DNA of 64,000 nucleotides from an uncultured Propionibacteriaceae bacterium (lineage in GTDB: Bacteria > Actinomycetota > Actinomycetes > Propionibacteriales > Propionibacteriaceae), in NCBI GenBank assembly GCA_937965785.1, contig CALCKT010000004.1:1-64000 (forward strand), read 5' to 3'. The notes under the pieces were generated by a model that saw nothing but the letters and a program-made list of their open reading frames with translations, was not told the DNA's origin and did not search any database. Below, one piece after another: positions 34,217 through 44,389 of this stretch. The number at the start of each line of letters is the position of its first letter. Position 1 is the stretch's first letter. Made by a program: the position numbers and the translations under genes.

Positions 34217-35416
34217 ATGACGGAGCCTGAGAAGTCGAAGAACGAATCCCACGAGCCCGAGACCAATCCCTACGCCCCGCCTCTCGGCCGTCCCATCCAA
34301 CCGGTGGCGCCACCCCCGGCCGGGAAGGGCGGCTTCAAACGCGGATTCGGCACCGGTCTGGGGGCCGGGCTGGGGTTGATGACCGGTTTCGTGGTGCTCA
34401 GCATCGTGGGCGGACTGTTCGCCGTGATCTCGCTGGGAATGCTGCTCAGTTCCATCACCAAGGACGGAGCCAGCACCTCCCTCGAGAGGGTCTGGGGAGC
34501 TGAAGGGGCCAGCGGCCACCTGCGGGCCATCCGGATCTCCGGCATCATCATGACCGACGCCACCGACGGGGCGCTGCTCCCCTCCGGAACCTACGGCTAC
34601 GAGGTGGCGGATCAACTGGACTCCCTGAAGACGGACCAGGCCGACGGGGTGGTGCTGCTGGTCAACACCCCGGGCGGCACCATCACCGGGTCCAAGGCCA
34701 TCGCCGACGCCATCACCCGCTATCGCGAGCGCACCGGGAAACCGGTGCTCGTGCACGTCGAGGGCTCCTCCACCTCGGGTGGGGTCTACTCCACCGCGAC
34801 GGCGAACGAGATCATCGCCGATCACGGTTCCATGATCGGCTCCATCGGCGTGATCCTGGGCCCGCTGCCGCGCTACAAGGATGTCGTCGCTACGGGAAGC
34901 ACTCTGTTGCAGCAGGGGATCACCACCACGGGAGGCATCAGCCAGGAGTACATCACCTCGGGCACCGGAAAGGACCTGAGCAACCCGTACCGGGATCTGA
35001 CCGAGCAGGAACGCCAGCGACTCCAAGCGATGGTTGACGACGACTACGAGATTTTCGTCTCCGAGGTGGCTGCGGGTAGGAAGATCGACCCGCAACGAAT
35101 CCGAAACGAATTCGGGGCCGGGGTCTTCAGCGCCCGGCAGGCGGTGGAACTCGGACTCGCCGACGCCGTCATGGGGCGCGACGAGTTCTTCCGGCACGCC
35201 GCCACCGCAGCCGGCCTGGATCCGGACAAAACCGTGGTGGAGAAGGTCGCTGAACCCAAGGGCCTGTCGGCACTGCTCGGAGCGAAACGTGCCTGGGGAA
35301 CCTCGCTGCCGTTGTCGGCGCTGGGGGACAGGACCGTGGCCTCCGCCAGCATGTGCAGCGTCACGGCCCCGATCGCCTACGCTGGAGACCTCTCCGGGGT
35401 CTGTGGGAACTCCTGA
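34217..35416 (+). CDS. S49-family signal peptide peptidase-like protease
   Basis: 399-residue membrane-anchored SppA-like protease. A Pro-rich cytoplasmic N-terminus (~1-40) precedes one transmembrane stretch (~45-80). The S49 core has the nucleophile S187 in TSGGVY, the general base K252 in GTGKDLSNPYRDLT, plus VNTPGGTITGS and SIGVILGPLPRYKD. It probably degrades remnant signal peptides or membrane peptides. The C-terminal ~60 residues are not conserved-looking. ATG 34217 follows the amidohydrolase by 23 nt. Confidence 0.88.
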   Translation: MTEPEKSKNESHEPETNPYAPPLGRPIQPVAPPPAGKGGFKRGFGTGLGAGLGLMTGFVVLSIVGGLFAVISLGMLLSSITKDGASTSLERVWGAEGASGHLRAIRISGIIMTDATDGALLPSGTYGYEVADQLDSLKTDQADGVVLLVNTPGGTITGSKAIADAITRYRERTGKPVLVHVEGSSTSGGVYSTATANEIIADHGSMIGSIGVILGPLPRYKDVVATGSTLLQQGITTTGGISQEYITSGTGKDLSNPYRDLTEQERQRLQAMVDDDYEIFVSEVAAGRKIDPQRIRNEFGAGVFSARQAVELGLADAVMGRDEFFRHAATAAGLDPDKTVVEKVAEPKGLSALLGAKRAWGTSLPLSALGDRTVASASMCSVTAPIAYAGDLSGVCGNS

Positions 35417-35424
35417 GGAAAGGC

Positions 35425-35769
35425 TCAACCCCAGCCCAGCTCGTGGAGCCGTTCCTCCTCGATGCCGTGGTAGTGCCCGATCTCGTGGACCAGGGTGATG
35501 GCGATCTCCTCGAACAGTTCGTCCTCGTCCTCGCACATCCGCGACAGGGGGCCGCGAAACAGCACCACCCGGTCCGGCAGCATCCCGAACCACGAGGAAT
35601 CACGCTCGGTGAGGGCGGTTCCCTCGTAGACCCCCAAGGTGTCGGAACCGTCCTCCGGTTCGTCCTCCACCACGATGGCCACGTTGTCCAGACCGTCCAG
35701 CAATTCCTCCGGGAGGGTGTCCAGGGCCTCCTCGACCAGCGCGTAGAAGTCTTCCTCACCGATGTCCAC
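35425..35769 (-). CDS. Zincin-like small metallopeptidase
   Basis: 114-residue actinobacterial metallopeptidase-family protein. The zinc site is H95-E96-I-G-H99 followed by YHGIEEERLHELG, giving an HExxH...E pattern. No signal peptide; presumably cytoplasmic. Substrate unknown. GTG 35769 lies 7 nt after TAGGAT on the minus strand, so it is likely leaderless. It is convergent with the S49 protease and divergent from rpsP. Confidence 0.87.
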   Translation of the reverse strand: MDIGEEDFYALVEEALDTLPEELLDGLDNVAIVVEDEPEDGSDTLGVYEGTALTERDSSWFGMLPDRVVLFRGPLSRMCEDEDELFEEIAITLVHEIGHYHGIEEERLHELGWG

Positions 35770-35776
35770 GCGACCG

Positions 35777-35782
35777 ATCCTA
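35777..35782 (-). promoter_or_regulatory. -10 box of leaderless metallopeptidase promoter
   Basis: TAGGAT on the minus strand, 7 nt before GTG 35769. Confidence 0.5.
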
Positions 35783-35964
35783 CGGGGGAATTGTTGGGAC
35801 TGCCCGGGGAAATCTGGCAGAATACATCCGCACCTGTCGCTGGCGCCCTCTAACTCCGGCGAGCACGGTTCATCCGGTCAGTGCCGGGCGTGCCCCACAC
35901 GCACCGCCCACTGGCCATCCAACTCGTCTGGTCACAGACCCAAAAGCAACAGGAGATTCCGAAC

Positions 35965-36402
35965 TTGGCCACCAAGATTCGTCTGAAGCGTTTCGGCAAG
36001 ATTCGCTCACCCCACTACCGCATCGTCGTCATGGACTCCCGTTCCAAGCGGGACGGGCAGGCCATCGAGGAGATCGGTCTCTACCATCCCAAGAATGATC
36101 CGTCGTTGATCCGCGTCAATTCCGAGCGCGCCCAGTACTGGCTGTCCGTGGGCGCCCAGCCGACTGAGGCAGTGGTAGCCATCCTCAAGCGTTCCGGCGA
36201 CTGGCAGAAGTTCACGGGCGAGGACACCTCCTCCGGGATCCTTCCCCAGCCCGAGCCGCGCGACCGCGAGGCCGAATTCGCAAAGGCCCTGGCCGAGGAC
36301 GGCAATGCCGTCGCCCCCGCCATCTCGAAGGCGAAGAAGAAGGCCGAGGAAGAAGCCGCCAAGGCTGCTGCCGAGGACGAGGCCGCCGAGCAGGAGGCCT
36401 GA
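35965..36402 (+). CDS. rpsP: 30S ribosomal protein S16
   Basis: 145-residue S16. The core ([20 protein letters not shown], NPxx-like block [10 protein letters not shown]) is standard; a ~60-residue Lys/Ala/Glu-rich C-terminal tail is typical of Actinobacteria. TTG 35965 has ACAGGAG at 8-9 nt; upstream codons in the same frame are leader. The leader is about 180 nt. First gene of rpsP-khpA-rimM-trmD. Confidence 0.96.
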   Translation: MATKIRLKRFGKIRSPHYRIVVMDSRSKRDGQAIEEIGLYHPKNDPSLIRVNSERAQYWLSVGAQPTEAVVAILKRSGDWQKFTGEDTSSGILPQPEPRDREAEFAKALAEDGNAVAPAISKAKKKAEEEAAKAAAEDEAAEQEA

Positions 36403-36405
36403 GTC

Positions 36406-36654
36406 GTGCTCGCCGACGCTCTTGAGCACCTGGTGGCAGGGATCGTCTCCAACCCCGACGATGTGACCGTGCGCGACAAGGACCTGCGCCGCGGTCGTCT
36501 TCTGGAGGTGCGTGTCCATCCCGAGGACATCGGAAAGGTGATCGGTCGGCAGGGTCGTACCGCGAGTGCGCTGCGCACCGTGGTCGGGGCGCTGGCGGGA
36601 AACGAACAGGTCCGCGTCGACTTCGTTGATGTCGACCGGCCCCGTCGCCGCTGA
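36406..36654 (+). CDS. khpA: KH-domain RNA-binding protein KhpA
   Basis: 82-residue single KH-domain protein. The GxxG loop is in IGKVIGRQGRTASALR. Homologs (KhpA, formerly YlqC) bind sRNAs and mRNAs and sit between rpsP and rimM, as here. GTG 36406 starts 3 nt after the rpsP stop, using the AGGAGG near the rpsP end. Confidence 0.94.
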   Translation: MLADALEHLVAGIVSNPDDVTVRDKDLRRGRLLEVRVHPEDIGKVIGRQGRTASALRTVVGALAGNEQVRVDFVDVDRPRRR

Positions 36655-36665
36655 ACGGGTCCGCC

Positions 36666-37184
36666 TTGACCGATCTGGTTGAGGTGCTCGTCGGGGTCGT
36701 GGGTCGCGCCCACGGCATCCGCGGCGACGTGTTCATCGATCTGCGTACCGACGAGCCCGGACGCCGGTTCCAACCGGGGTCCGGGCTCCGTCTCGCGTCC
36801 GGTGCACAGCTGGTCCTGGAGCGCATCCGCTGGCATCGCGGGAGACTCGTGGTCTCCTTCCGGGGTTACCCGGACAGGACCGCTGTCGAGACGCTTCGCG
36901 GCGAACGCCTGTTCGTCGACGTTCCTGCAGATGAGACCCCGAGTGAACCGGAGGAGTACTTCGACCGGCAGCTGATCGGGCTTCGCGCCTTGGACGCCGA
37001 CGGCCGGCAGGTCGGTGAGATCGTGGAGGTGCTGCACCTACCGGCGCAGGACTGCCTGGCGGTCGAGACCACCCACGGGCGGCGCCTGGTTCCCTTCGTG
37101 TCGGCCCTGGTGCCCCGGGTCGATCTCGTGGCGGGGGAGGTGCAGTTCGCTGAAGTGGGTGGACTGTTGGAGGAACTCGAATGA
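36666..37184 (+). CDS. rimM: 16S rRNA processing protein RimM
   Basis: 172-residue ribosome maturation factor that binds S19 and the 30S head. The N-terminal RimM barrel begins [20 protein letters not shown]; the C-terminal PRC-barrel includes [20 protein letters not shown] and ends with the typical [17 protein letters not shown] 36666 is the only reasonable start. Its stop overlaps trmD (ATGA). Confidence 0.95.
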   Translation: MTDLVEVLVGVVGRAHGIRGDVFIDLRTDEPGRRFQPGSGLRLASGAQLVLERIRWHRGRLVVSFRGYPDRTAVETLRGERLFVDVPADETPSEPEEYFDRQLIGLRALDADGRQVGEIVEVLHLPAQDCLAVETTHGRRLVPFVSALVPRVDLVAGEVQFAEVGGLLEELE

Positions 37185-37882
37185 GAATCGACGTCATCAC
37201 GATCTTCCCCGATTATTTGGCGCCGCTGTCGTTGTCGCTGGTGGGCCGGGCGGTCGAGGCGGGCATCGTCGACCTGGCCATCCACGATCTTCGCTGGTGG
37301 ACCCACGACCGGCACCACACCACCGACGACACCCCTTACGGCGGGGGCGCCGGCATGGTGATGAAGCCCGAACCCTGGGGCGAGGCCCTGGATGCCATGG
37401 AACACCTCAACCCCGCGCCCATGACGGTGGTGGTGCCGACCCCGACGGGCCGGGTGCTGGACCAGGGCCTGGCCCACGAATTGAGCACCCGGGAGAGGCT
37501 GGTGTTCGCTTGCGGACGCTACGAGGGCATCGATCAGCGGGTGCTGGACCACTGCGCGGAGAGCTACGACTTCATTGAGGTAAGCCTTGGCGACTATGTC
37601 CTGAACGGTGGTGAAGCAGCGGTGCTGGTCATCACCGAGGCGGTGGTTCGGCTCCTCCCGGGGGTGCTCGGGAACCCGGACTCGCTGGTGGAGGAATCAC
37701 ACGCTCCCGGACACCGGCTGCTGGAATACCCCAACTACACGAAACCCCCCGTCTGGCGGGGCCGTCAGGTGCCTCCCATCCTGTTGTCCGGCAACCACGC
37801 GGCCATCGCGGCATGGCGTCGGGAACAGGCTCTGGAGCGCACTCGGCAACGCCGCCCGGACCTGCTCGAAGAGGGCACCTGA
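37181..37882 (+). CDS. trmD: tRNA (guanine37-N1)-methyltransferase
   Basis: 233-residue SPOUT methyltransferase that makes m1G37 to prevent frameshifting. Markers are [28 protein letters not shown], the trefoil-knot block [15 protein letters not shown] and [13 protein letters not shown], and [13 protein letters not shown]. It overlaps rimM by 4 nt and closes the rpsP operon. Confidence 0.97.
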   Translation: MRIDVITIFPDYLAPLSLSLVGRAVEAGIVDLAIHDLRWWTHDRHHTTDDTPYGGGAGMVMKPEPWGEALDAMEHLNPAPMTVVVPTPTGRVLDQGLAHELSTRERLVFACGRYEGIDQRVLDHCAESYDFIEVSLGDYVLNGGEAAVLVITEAVVRLLPGVLGNPDSLVEESHAPGHRLLEYPNYTKPPVWRGRQVPPILLSGNHAAIAAWRREQALERTRQRRPDLLEEGT

Positions 37883-37937
37883 GGGACATATTTTCGTCCC
37901 TTCCGGGTAGCGTAAAACCCCTTATGGGCAAGGGTTT
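37882..37937 (+). terminator. Two hairpins after trmD
   Basis: A 6-bp stem AGGGAC/GTCCCT (37882-37887 with 37896-37901) is followed by a second, AAACCC/GGGTTT (37915-37920 with 37932-37937), before the sdh promoter. Termination is inferred; T tracts are short. Confidence 0.5.
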
Positions 37938-38003
37938 GGCGCATTTTTGCGACGGGGCGACCCTTAATCGGACCCGGTGTGCGAAACAACGTCCGAAGGC
38001 AGC

Positions 38004-38009
38004 TAGAGT
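38004..38009 (+). promoter_or_regulatory. -10 box of leaderless sdhCAB promoter
   Basis: TAGAGT, 7 nt before GTG 38017; no Shine-Dalgarno. Confidence 0.5.
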
Positions 38010-38016
38010 GAGCCTC

Positions 38017-38756
38017 GTGGCAACATCACTAACTATCCATCAACGAGCGTTGCGGTCCACGGTCGCCCGGAAGGCCCTGATGGCGGTAACCGGTCTGATC
38101 CTGATTGTCTTCCTGCTCGTGCACATGTACGGCAACTTGAAGATGTTCGTCGGCTACGACTTCGCGGCCAACGCCGGCGCGAACACATACCACGCCTTCG
38201 ATCACTACGCCCACTGGCTGAAGGGCGCCAGCGAGGACGGTGGCATCCTGTACCCGGTCATGCCGGCCGGGCAGTTCATATGGGTGTTCAGGGCGGTGCT
38301 GCTCCTGTCCATCGTCCTCCACATCTGGTCCGCGGCGACGCTGTCGGCGAAGACCGTCAAGAACCGCGGCAGCAAGTACCAGGTCACCAAACGCCAGGCG
38401 CAGACCTACGCGTCCCGGACCATGCGCTGGGGCGGCGTGATCATCCTGGTGTTCGTGATCTTCCACCTGATCCAGTTCACCGTCGTCCCGGGCTCCCTGG
38501 GCGGTAACGGCGATCATCCGCACAGCATGGTGATCGCCGGATTCCAGCAATGGTGGATCACCGTGTTCTACGCCGTCTCCATAGCGCTCGTGTGCATGCA
38601 CATCCGTCACGGCCTGTGGAGCGCCTTCGCGACGTTGGGTGGGAATCTCTCCGCCAACTCCCGCAAGTGGCTGAACATCATCGCGCTGGTCGTCTCCGTC
38701 GTGCTCTACGCCGGATTCATGATCATGCCCCTTTGTGTCCAGTTCGGAATCCTGAA

Positions 38757-38760
<4 letters not shown>
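38017..38760 (+). CDS. sdhC: Succinate dehydrogenase cytochrome b558 subunit
   Basis: 247-residue membrane anchor with five predicted helices, the single-subunit diheme b558 type of succinate:quinone oxidoreductase. Conserved His residues lie in the helices [35 protein letters not shown] and CMHIRHGL and can serve as heme ligands. GTG 38017 lies 7 nt after TAGAGT. It starts the sdhCAB operon; its stop overlaps the GTG of sdhA. Confidence 0.93.
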
Positions 38761-40768
<2,008 letters not shown>

Positions 40769-40772
<4 letters not shown>

Positions 40773-41518
40773 AGCTCAAGCTGCGCATCTGGCGCCAGGC
40801 CGGCCCCAACTCGAGGGGTGCGATGGCCGAGTACGACATCGACGGCGTGTCCCCGGACATGTCCTTCCTGGAGATGCTCGACATGCTCAACGAGCAGCTC
40901 ACGGACGCCAACCAGGAACCGGTTGCCTTCGACCATGACTGCCGTGAGGGCATCTGTGGCATGTGTGGTCTCGTGATCAACGGCGTTGCCCACGGCGGTT
41001 CCGCAACCACCACCTGTCAGCTGCACATGCGTTCCTTCGCTGACGGGGCGACCATCGAGATCGAGCCCTGGCGGGCCGGGGCATTCCCGGTCATCAAGGA
41101 CCTCGCGGTGGATCGCACGGCACTGGACCGGATCGTCCAGTCCGGTGGGTACATCTCCTCCAACACGGGTTCCGCTCCGGATGCCCACGCGACCCCTGCC
41201 CCGAAGCGGGAGTCCGACAAGGCCTTCGACAACGCCACCTGCATCGGCTGCGGTGCCTGCGTGGCTGCCTGCCCGAACAGCTCCGCGATGCTGTTCACCT
41301 CGGCGAAGATCACCCACCTGGCGATGCTCCCGCAGGGCCAGCCGGAACGCTACCGTCGCGTGAAGGCGATGGTCGCCCAGCACGACGAAGAGGGCTTCGG
41401 CAACTGCACCAACATCGGGGAGTGCTCCGCGGTCTGCCCGAAGGGCATCCCGCTGGAGTCCATTTCCCAGCTGAACCGCGACCTCATCAAGTCGCTGTTC
41501 AAGGGCGACGGCAAGTAG
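40769..41518 (+). CDS. sdhB: Succinate dehydrogenase iron-sulfur subunit
   Basis: 249-residue electron-transfer subunit. The N-terminal plant-type ferredoxin domain has [15 protein letters not shown] plus a later Cys for the 2Fe-2S cluster; the C-terminal domain has [12 protein letters not shown] and [14 protein letters not shown] for the 4Fe-4S and 3Fe-4S clusters. GTG 40769 overlaps the sdhA stop and has GGAG at 7 nt. Confidence 0.96.
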
Positions 41519-41557
41519 GAGACCGGGTCTCACCGAACCGTCAGCTCAAGCCACCCG

Positions 41558-41587
41558 CGTGGGGCGTCCGGGAACGGGCGCCCCACG
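41558..41587 (+). terminator. Hairpin after sdhB
   Basis: A 9-bp perfect stem (41558-41566 with 41579-41587) and a 12-nt loop, 40 nt after the sdhB stop; no T tract. Confidence 0.6.
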
Positions 41588-41626
41588 TCGGCTACTGGAG
41601 ATCCGGCATCGCCACGCCTCTTGTGG

Positions 41627-41750
41627 CATAATTGTCAGCCGCTGCCCAACAGGGCGGTCCGCTCAGTTCCGGCTCCTGCCACAGGGGGACAGTCCGGGAC
41701 GCGGCGAGGAAACGACTACCGCGGTGACCTGTGGCACTGACGAGGACACC
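41627..41750 (+). promoter_or_regulatory. rplS promoter -10 and leader
   Basis: CATAAT at 41627-41632 is a plausible -10, leaving a ~110-nt leader before ATG 41751. Ribosomal-protein leaders often bind their own product, but I recognise no named element here. Confidence 0.35.
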
Positions 41751-42101
41751 ATGACCAATCCGTTGATCAAGGCCGTTGACCAGGCCTCCCTGCGTCCAGA
41801 CATCCCCGAGTTCCGTCCCGGCGATTCGGTGCGTGTTCACGTGCGGGTAATCGAGGGCGGCCGATCCCGTATCCAGGTGTTCGCCGGCGTCGTGATCGCC
41901 CGCAACGCCAGTGGCGTGCAGGAGGCCTTCACGGTTCGCAAGATAAGCCTCGGCGTGGGCGTGGAACGCACCTTCCCGCTTCACAGCCCCATCATCGAGA
42001 AAATCGAGGTGGAACGCCGCGGTGACGTGCGGCGCGCCAAGCTGTACTACCTGCGTGGTCTGCGCGGCAAGGCCGCCAGGATCAAGGAAAAGCGCGCCTG
42101 A
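41751..42101 (+). CDS. rplS: 50S ribosomal protein L19
   Basis: 116-residue L19. Diagnostic segments are [51 protein letters not shown] and [22 protein letters not shown] 41751 with GAGGAC upstream. Normally the gene follows trmD directly; here sdhCAB lies between. Confidence 0.97.
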   Translation: MTNPLIKAVDQASLRPDIPEFRPGDSVRVHVRVIEGGRSRIQVFAGVVIARNASGVQEAFTVRKISLGVGVERTFPLHSPIIEKIEVERRGDVRRAKLYYLRGLRGKAARIKEKRA

Positions 42102-42113
42102 GCGCGTTTGTTT

Positions 42114-42160
42114 GGCCCGCGCCTGTAGGGTGAGACCCGGCGGCGCGGGCCGTTTGTTTT
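42114..42160 (+). terminator. Intrinsic terminator between rplS and lepB
   Basis: A 9-bp perfect stem (42114-42122 with 42143-42151) followed by GTTTGTTTTT. lepB begins only 20 nt later, so it must depend on read-through or on a promoter inside this hairpin (TAGGGT at 42125-42130). Confidence 0.85.
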
Positions 42161-42179
42161 TCTCAGGAAGGCGATTGCG

Positions 42180-42965
42180 TTGGAAAACACCGAGGAATCC
42201 AGCACCGGGGTCGCGCAGGAGAAACCACGGTCCTTCAACCGAAGGTTTTTCAGTGGGGTTGGGGAGATCGCCATCATCCTCGTCGGTGCGCTCCTGATCT
42301 CCACCTTGCTGCGGGGCTTCGTCGCCCAGATGTTCAGCATCCCGAGCGGCAGCATGGAAAACACCCTCAAGGTGGGGGACAGGGTACTGGTCGCCAAGTT
42401 CGGGGGATTCCAGCGCGGCGATGTCGTGGTCTTCGAGGATCCCGCGCACTGGCTCTCGGGCCCGCAACCTGAACGCACACCAGCGGAGCAGGTCCTCGAG
42501 TTCATCGGGGTCCTGCCGAACTCCGGCGCGGGATATCTCATCAAACGCGTGATCGGCATGCCCGGGGACCGGGTGGCCTGCTGCACGGCGGCGGGGGCGG
42601 TGACCGTGAACGGGGAGGCGCTGGACGAGTCGCAATACCTGTACTCCGAGAACGGGGTCCAGGTGGCCCCCTCGACCATGTCGTTCGACGTAATCGTTCC
42701 CGCCGGTCACATATTCGTGCTGGGGGACCACCGGAACGCGTCAGCGGATTCCCGCTGCCACCTGAGGGACACCCGGGACGGCAGGAAGGCCGGATCGGCT
42801 GCGTTCGTGCCAACGAACAAAGTGGTTGGGGCGGCGGTGGCCGTCGTGGCGCCGCTGGACAGATTGTCGACCTTCCATGTGCCGGATACCTACGCGAAGG
42901 TCCCAGCGCCCGAGCAGGAGGCACCCGCGGAACCCACCATCATCGAGGCCCCGGCAGGGTGTTGA
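42180..42965 (+). CDS. lepB: Signal peptidase I
   Basis: 261-residue membrane serine protease that removes Sec/Tat signal peptides. One N-terminal transmembrane helix (~28-47) precedes the nucleophile S58 in FSIPSGSMENTL; the general base K122 is in YLIKRVIGMPGDRV; the box FVLGDHRNASADSR is present. TTG 42180 has AGGAAGG at 8 nt. It overlaps rnhB by 7 nt. Confidence 0.95.
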   Translation: MENTEESSTGVAQEKPRSFNRRFFSGVGEIAIILVGALLISTLLRGFVAQMFSIPSGSMENTLKVGDRVLVAKFGGFQRGDVVVFEDPAHWLSGPQPERTPAEQVLEFIGVLPNSGAGYLIKRVIGMPGDRVACCTAAGAVTVNGEALDESQYLYSENGVQVAPSTMSFDVIVPAGHIFVLGDHRNASADSRCHLRDTRDGRKAGSAAFVPTNKVVGAAVAVVAPLDRLSTFHVPDTYAKVPAPEQEAPAEPTIIEAPAGC

Positions 42966-43573
42966 CCGGCGCCCACGCATATGAGGCCGCCCTGACGGCA
43001 GCGGGTTTCGGCCCGGTCGCGGGGGCGGACGAGGCGGGGCGCGGAGCCTGCGCCGGGCCGCTGGTGGCGGCTGCCGTGATCCTGGACCCCGCCCGCCCTG
43101 TGGAGGGGCTCGACGACTCCAAGACGCTCAGCCCGAAACGCAGGGCCGGGCTCTGCGAACTGATATTGGAACGCGCCATGGCGGTTGCCTGGACCCGTGT
43201 CGAACCCGCCGAATGCGACGCGCTGGGGATGCACGAGGCCGATCTGCAGGGGCTTCGCAGGGCCGTGGCCCGGCTGGGGGTCAGGCCCGGGTTCGTCCTG
43301 ACCGACGGCTTCCCGGTGAGCGGCCTGGGAACGCCGGGGCTGGGTATCTGGAAGGGGGACAAGGTGTCGGCCTGCATCAGCGCCGCGTCCATCGTCGCAA
43401 AGGTCCAGCGCGACGCGATCATGGTCGCCTACGAACGGGAATACCCCGGCTATGGTCTCGCCGTGCACAAGGGATACTGCACCACAGCCCACAAGAAAGC
43501 CCTGGAACGGCTCGGGCCGAGCCCCATCCACCGTCTCAGCTACGCCTGCGTACCCGATGCGGCTAGAGTGTGA
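42959..43573 (+). CDS. rnhB: Ribonuclease HII
   Basis: 204-residue RNase HII that removes ribonucleotides from DNA. The catalytic DEAGRG is in VAGADEAGRGACAGPLVAAA, with further acidic residues in LDDSKTLSPKRR and LTDGFPV, and HKGYCTTAHKKAL near the end. GTG 42959 overlaps the lepB stop; TTG 42962 is an alternative. Confidence 0.95.
   Translation: MLTGAHAYEAALTAAGFGPVAGADEAGRGACAGPLVAAAVILDPARPVEGLDDSKTLSPKRRAGLCELILERAMAVAWTRVEPAECDALGMHEADLQGLRRAVARLGVRPGFVLTDGFPVSGLGTPGLGIWKGDKVSACISAASIVAKVQRDAIMVAYEREYPGYGLAVHKGYCTTAHKKALERLGPSPIHRLSYACVPDAARV
43564..43569 (+). promoter_or_regulatory. -10 box upstream of the DUF2469 gene
   Basis: TAGAGT, 10 nt before ATG 43580 and inside the 3' end of rnhB; gives a nearly leaderless mRNA. 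Confidence 0.4.
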
Positions 43574-43579
43574 GGCACC

Positions 43580-43891
43580 ATGAGCACGGAAGACCTGGAA
43601 CAGTACGAGAGCAAGCTGGAGCTTGACCTCTACCACGAGTACAAGGACGTAGTCAGCATCTTCACGTATGCCGTGGAGACCGAGAGACGGTTCTACCTGT
43701 GCAACGCTGTCGACCTGAAGGTTCGTACCGAGGGCAGCGATGTCTACTACGAGGTGTCCATGGGGGACGCCTGGGTCTGGGACATGTACCGGCCCGCCAG
43801 GTTCGTGAAGAGCGCAAAGGTCCTGACCTTCCGTGACGTCTCGATCGAGGAGATCACCCACTCCGATTTCCCGGTTCCCAACCAGACCTAG
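43580..43891 (+). CDS. DUF2469-family protein
   Basis: 103-residue actinobacterial conserved protein, found next to rnhB and yraN. It is acidic, with YESKLELDLYHEYKDVVSIF, ETERRFYLCNAVDLKVR, YEVSMGDAWVWDMYRPARFV as landmarks. No catalytic motif is apparent and the function is not known. ATG 43580 lies 6 nt after rnhB. Confidence 0.9.
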   Translation: MSTEDLEQYESKLELDLYHEYKDVVSIFTYAVETERRFYLCNAVDLKVRTEGSDVYYEVSMGDAWVWDMYRPARFVKSAKVLTFRDVSIEEITHSDFPVPNQT

Positions 43892-43897
43892 GTTCTG

Positions 43898-43951
43898 TTC
43901 TCCGCCGGACCCCCCGTCTGGGTGATTTCTTCAGGGGTCTCGCGGGGAGAA
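43898..43951 (+). terminator. Large hairpin after the DUF2469 gene
   Basis: Paired blocks TTCTCC/GGAGAA (43898-43903 with 43946-43951) and GACCCC/GGGGTC (43908-43913 with 43934-43939). It could end the DUF2469 transcript or structure the yraN leader. Confidence 0.5.
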
Positions 43952-43983
43952 GGTCCTGTGGAAATAGTTCGCGGGACCGGCTT

Positions 43984-44004
43984 CCTGCCCAGAGTGTGGG
44001 CAGG
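43984..44004 (+). promoter_or_regulatory. Hairpin overlapping the yraN ribosome-binding site
   Basis: CCTGCCC (43984-43990) pairs perfectly with GGGCAGG (43998-44004); the right arm runs into the AGGAGG Shine-Dalgarno at 44002-44007, so folding would partly mask it. Confidence 0.5.
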
Positions 44005-44014
44005 AGGTGATCTT

Positions 44015-44389
44015 GTGGTTGTTCGTGGAAAAACCCGGGCGATCGGCCGGATCGGGGAGGAACACGCAGTTGAGCATCTGATCGGTCTCGGATGGCAGGT
44101 GCTTGACCGCAACTGGCGGTGCAACGAGGGTGAGCTCGACATCATCGCCCACGACCCGCACGCCGGGGCGCTGGTGTTCATCGAGGTGAAGTGCCGTTCG
44201 GGACTCGGTTTCGGGGATCCCCTCGAAGCGATCACGTGGCGCAAACGCAGCAAACTCCGGCAACTCAGCCTGTTGTGGCTCGCTGAGCACAGGATCCGGG
44301 CGGACCGGTTGCGCATCGATGCCGTCGGGGTGCTGCTGCGTCCCGGACGAGAACCCGTTGTCAACCACGTCCGGGGGATCGAGGAATGA
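44015..44389 (+). CDS. UPF0102/YraN-family nuclease-like protein
   Basis: 124-residue restriction-endonuclease-fold protein. Active-site-like residues are in NWRCNEGELDIIAHD and LVFIEVKCRS (D-x12-ExK pattern). Role unproven; often beside comM and dprA as here. GTG 44015 is chosen because a full AGGAGGTGA lies 7 nt upstream; the frame is open to 43922 but without a ribosome site. Its stop overlaps comM. Confidence 0.9.
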   Translation: MVVRGKTRAIGRIGEEHAVEHLIGLGWQVLDRNWRCNEGELDIIAHDPHAGALVFIEVKCRSGLGFGDPLEAITWRKRSKLRQLSLLWLAEHRIRADRLRIDAVGVLLRPGREPVVNHVRGIEE

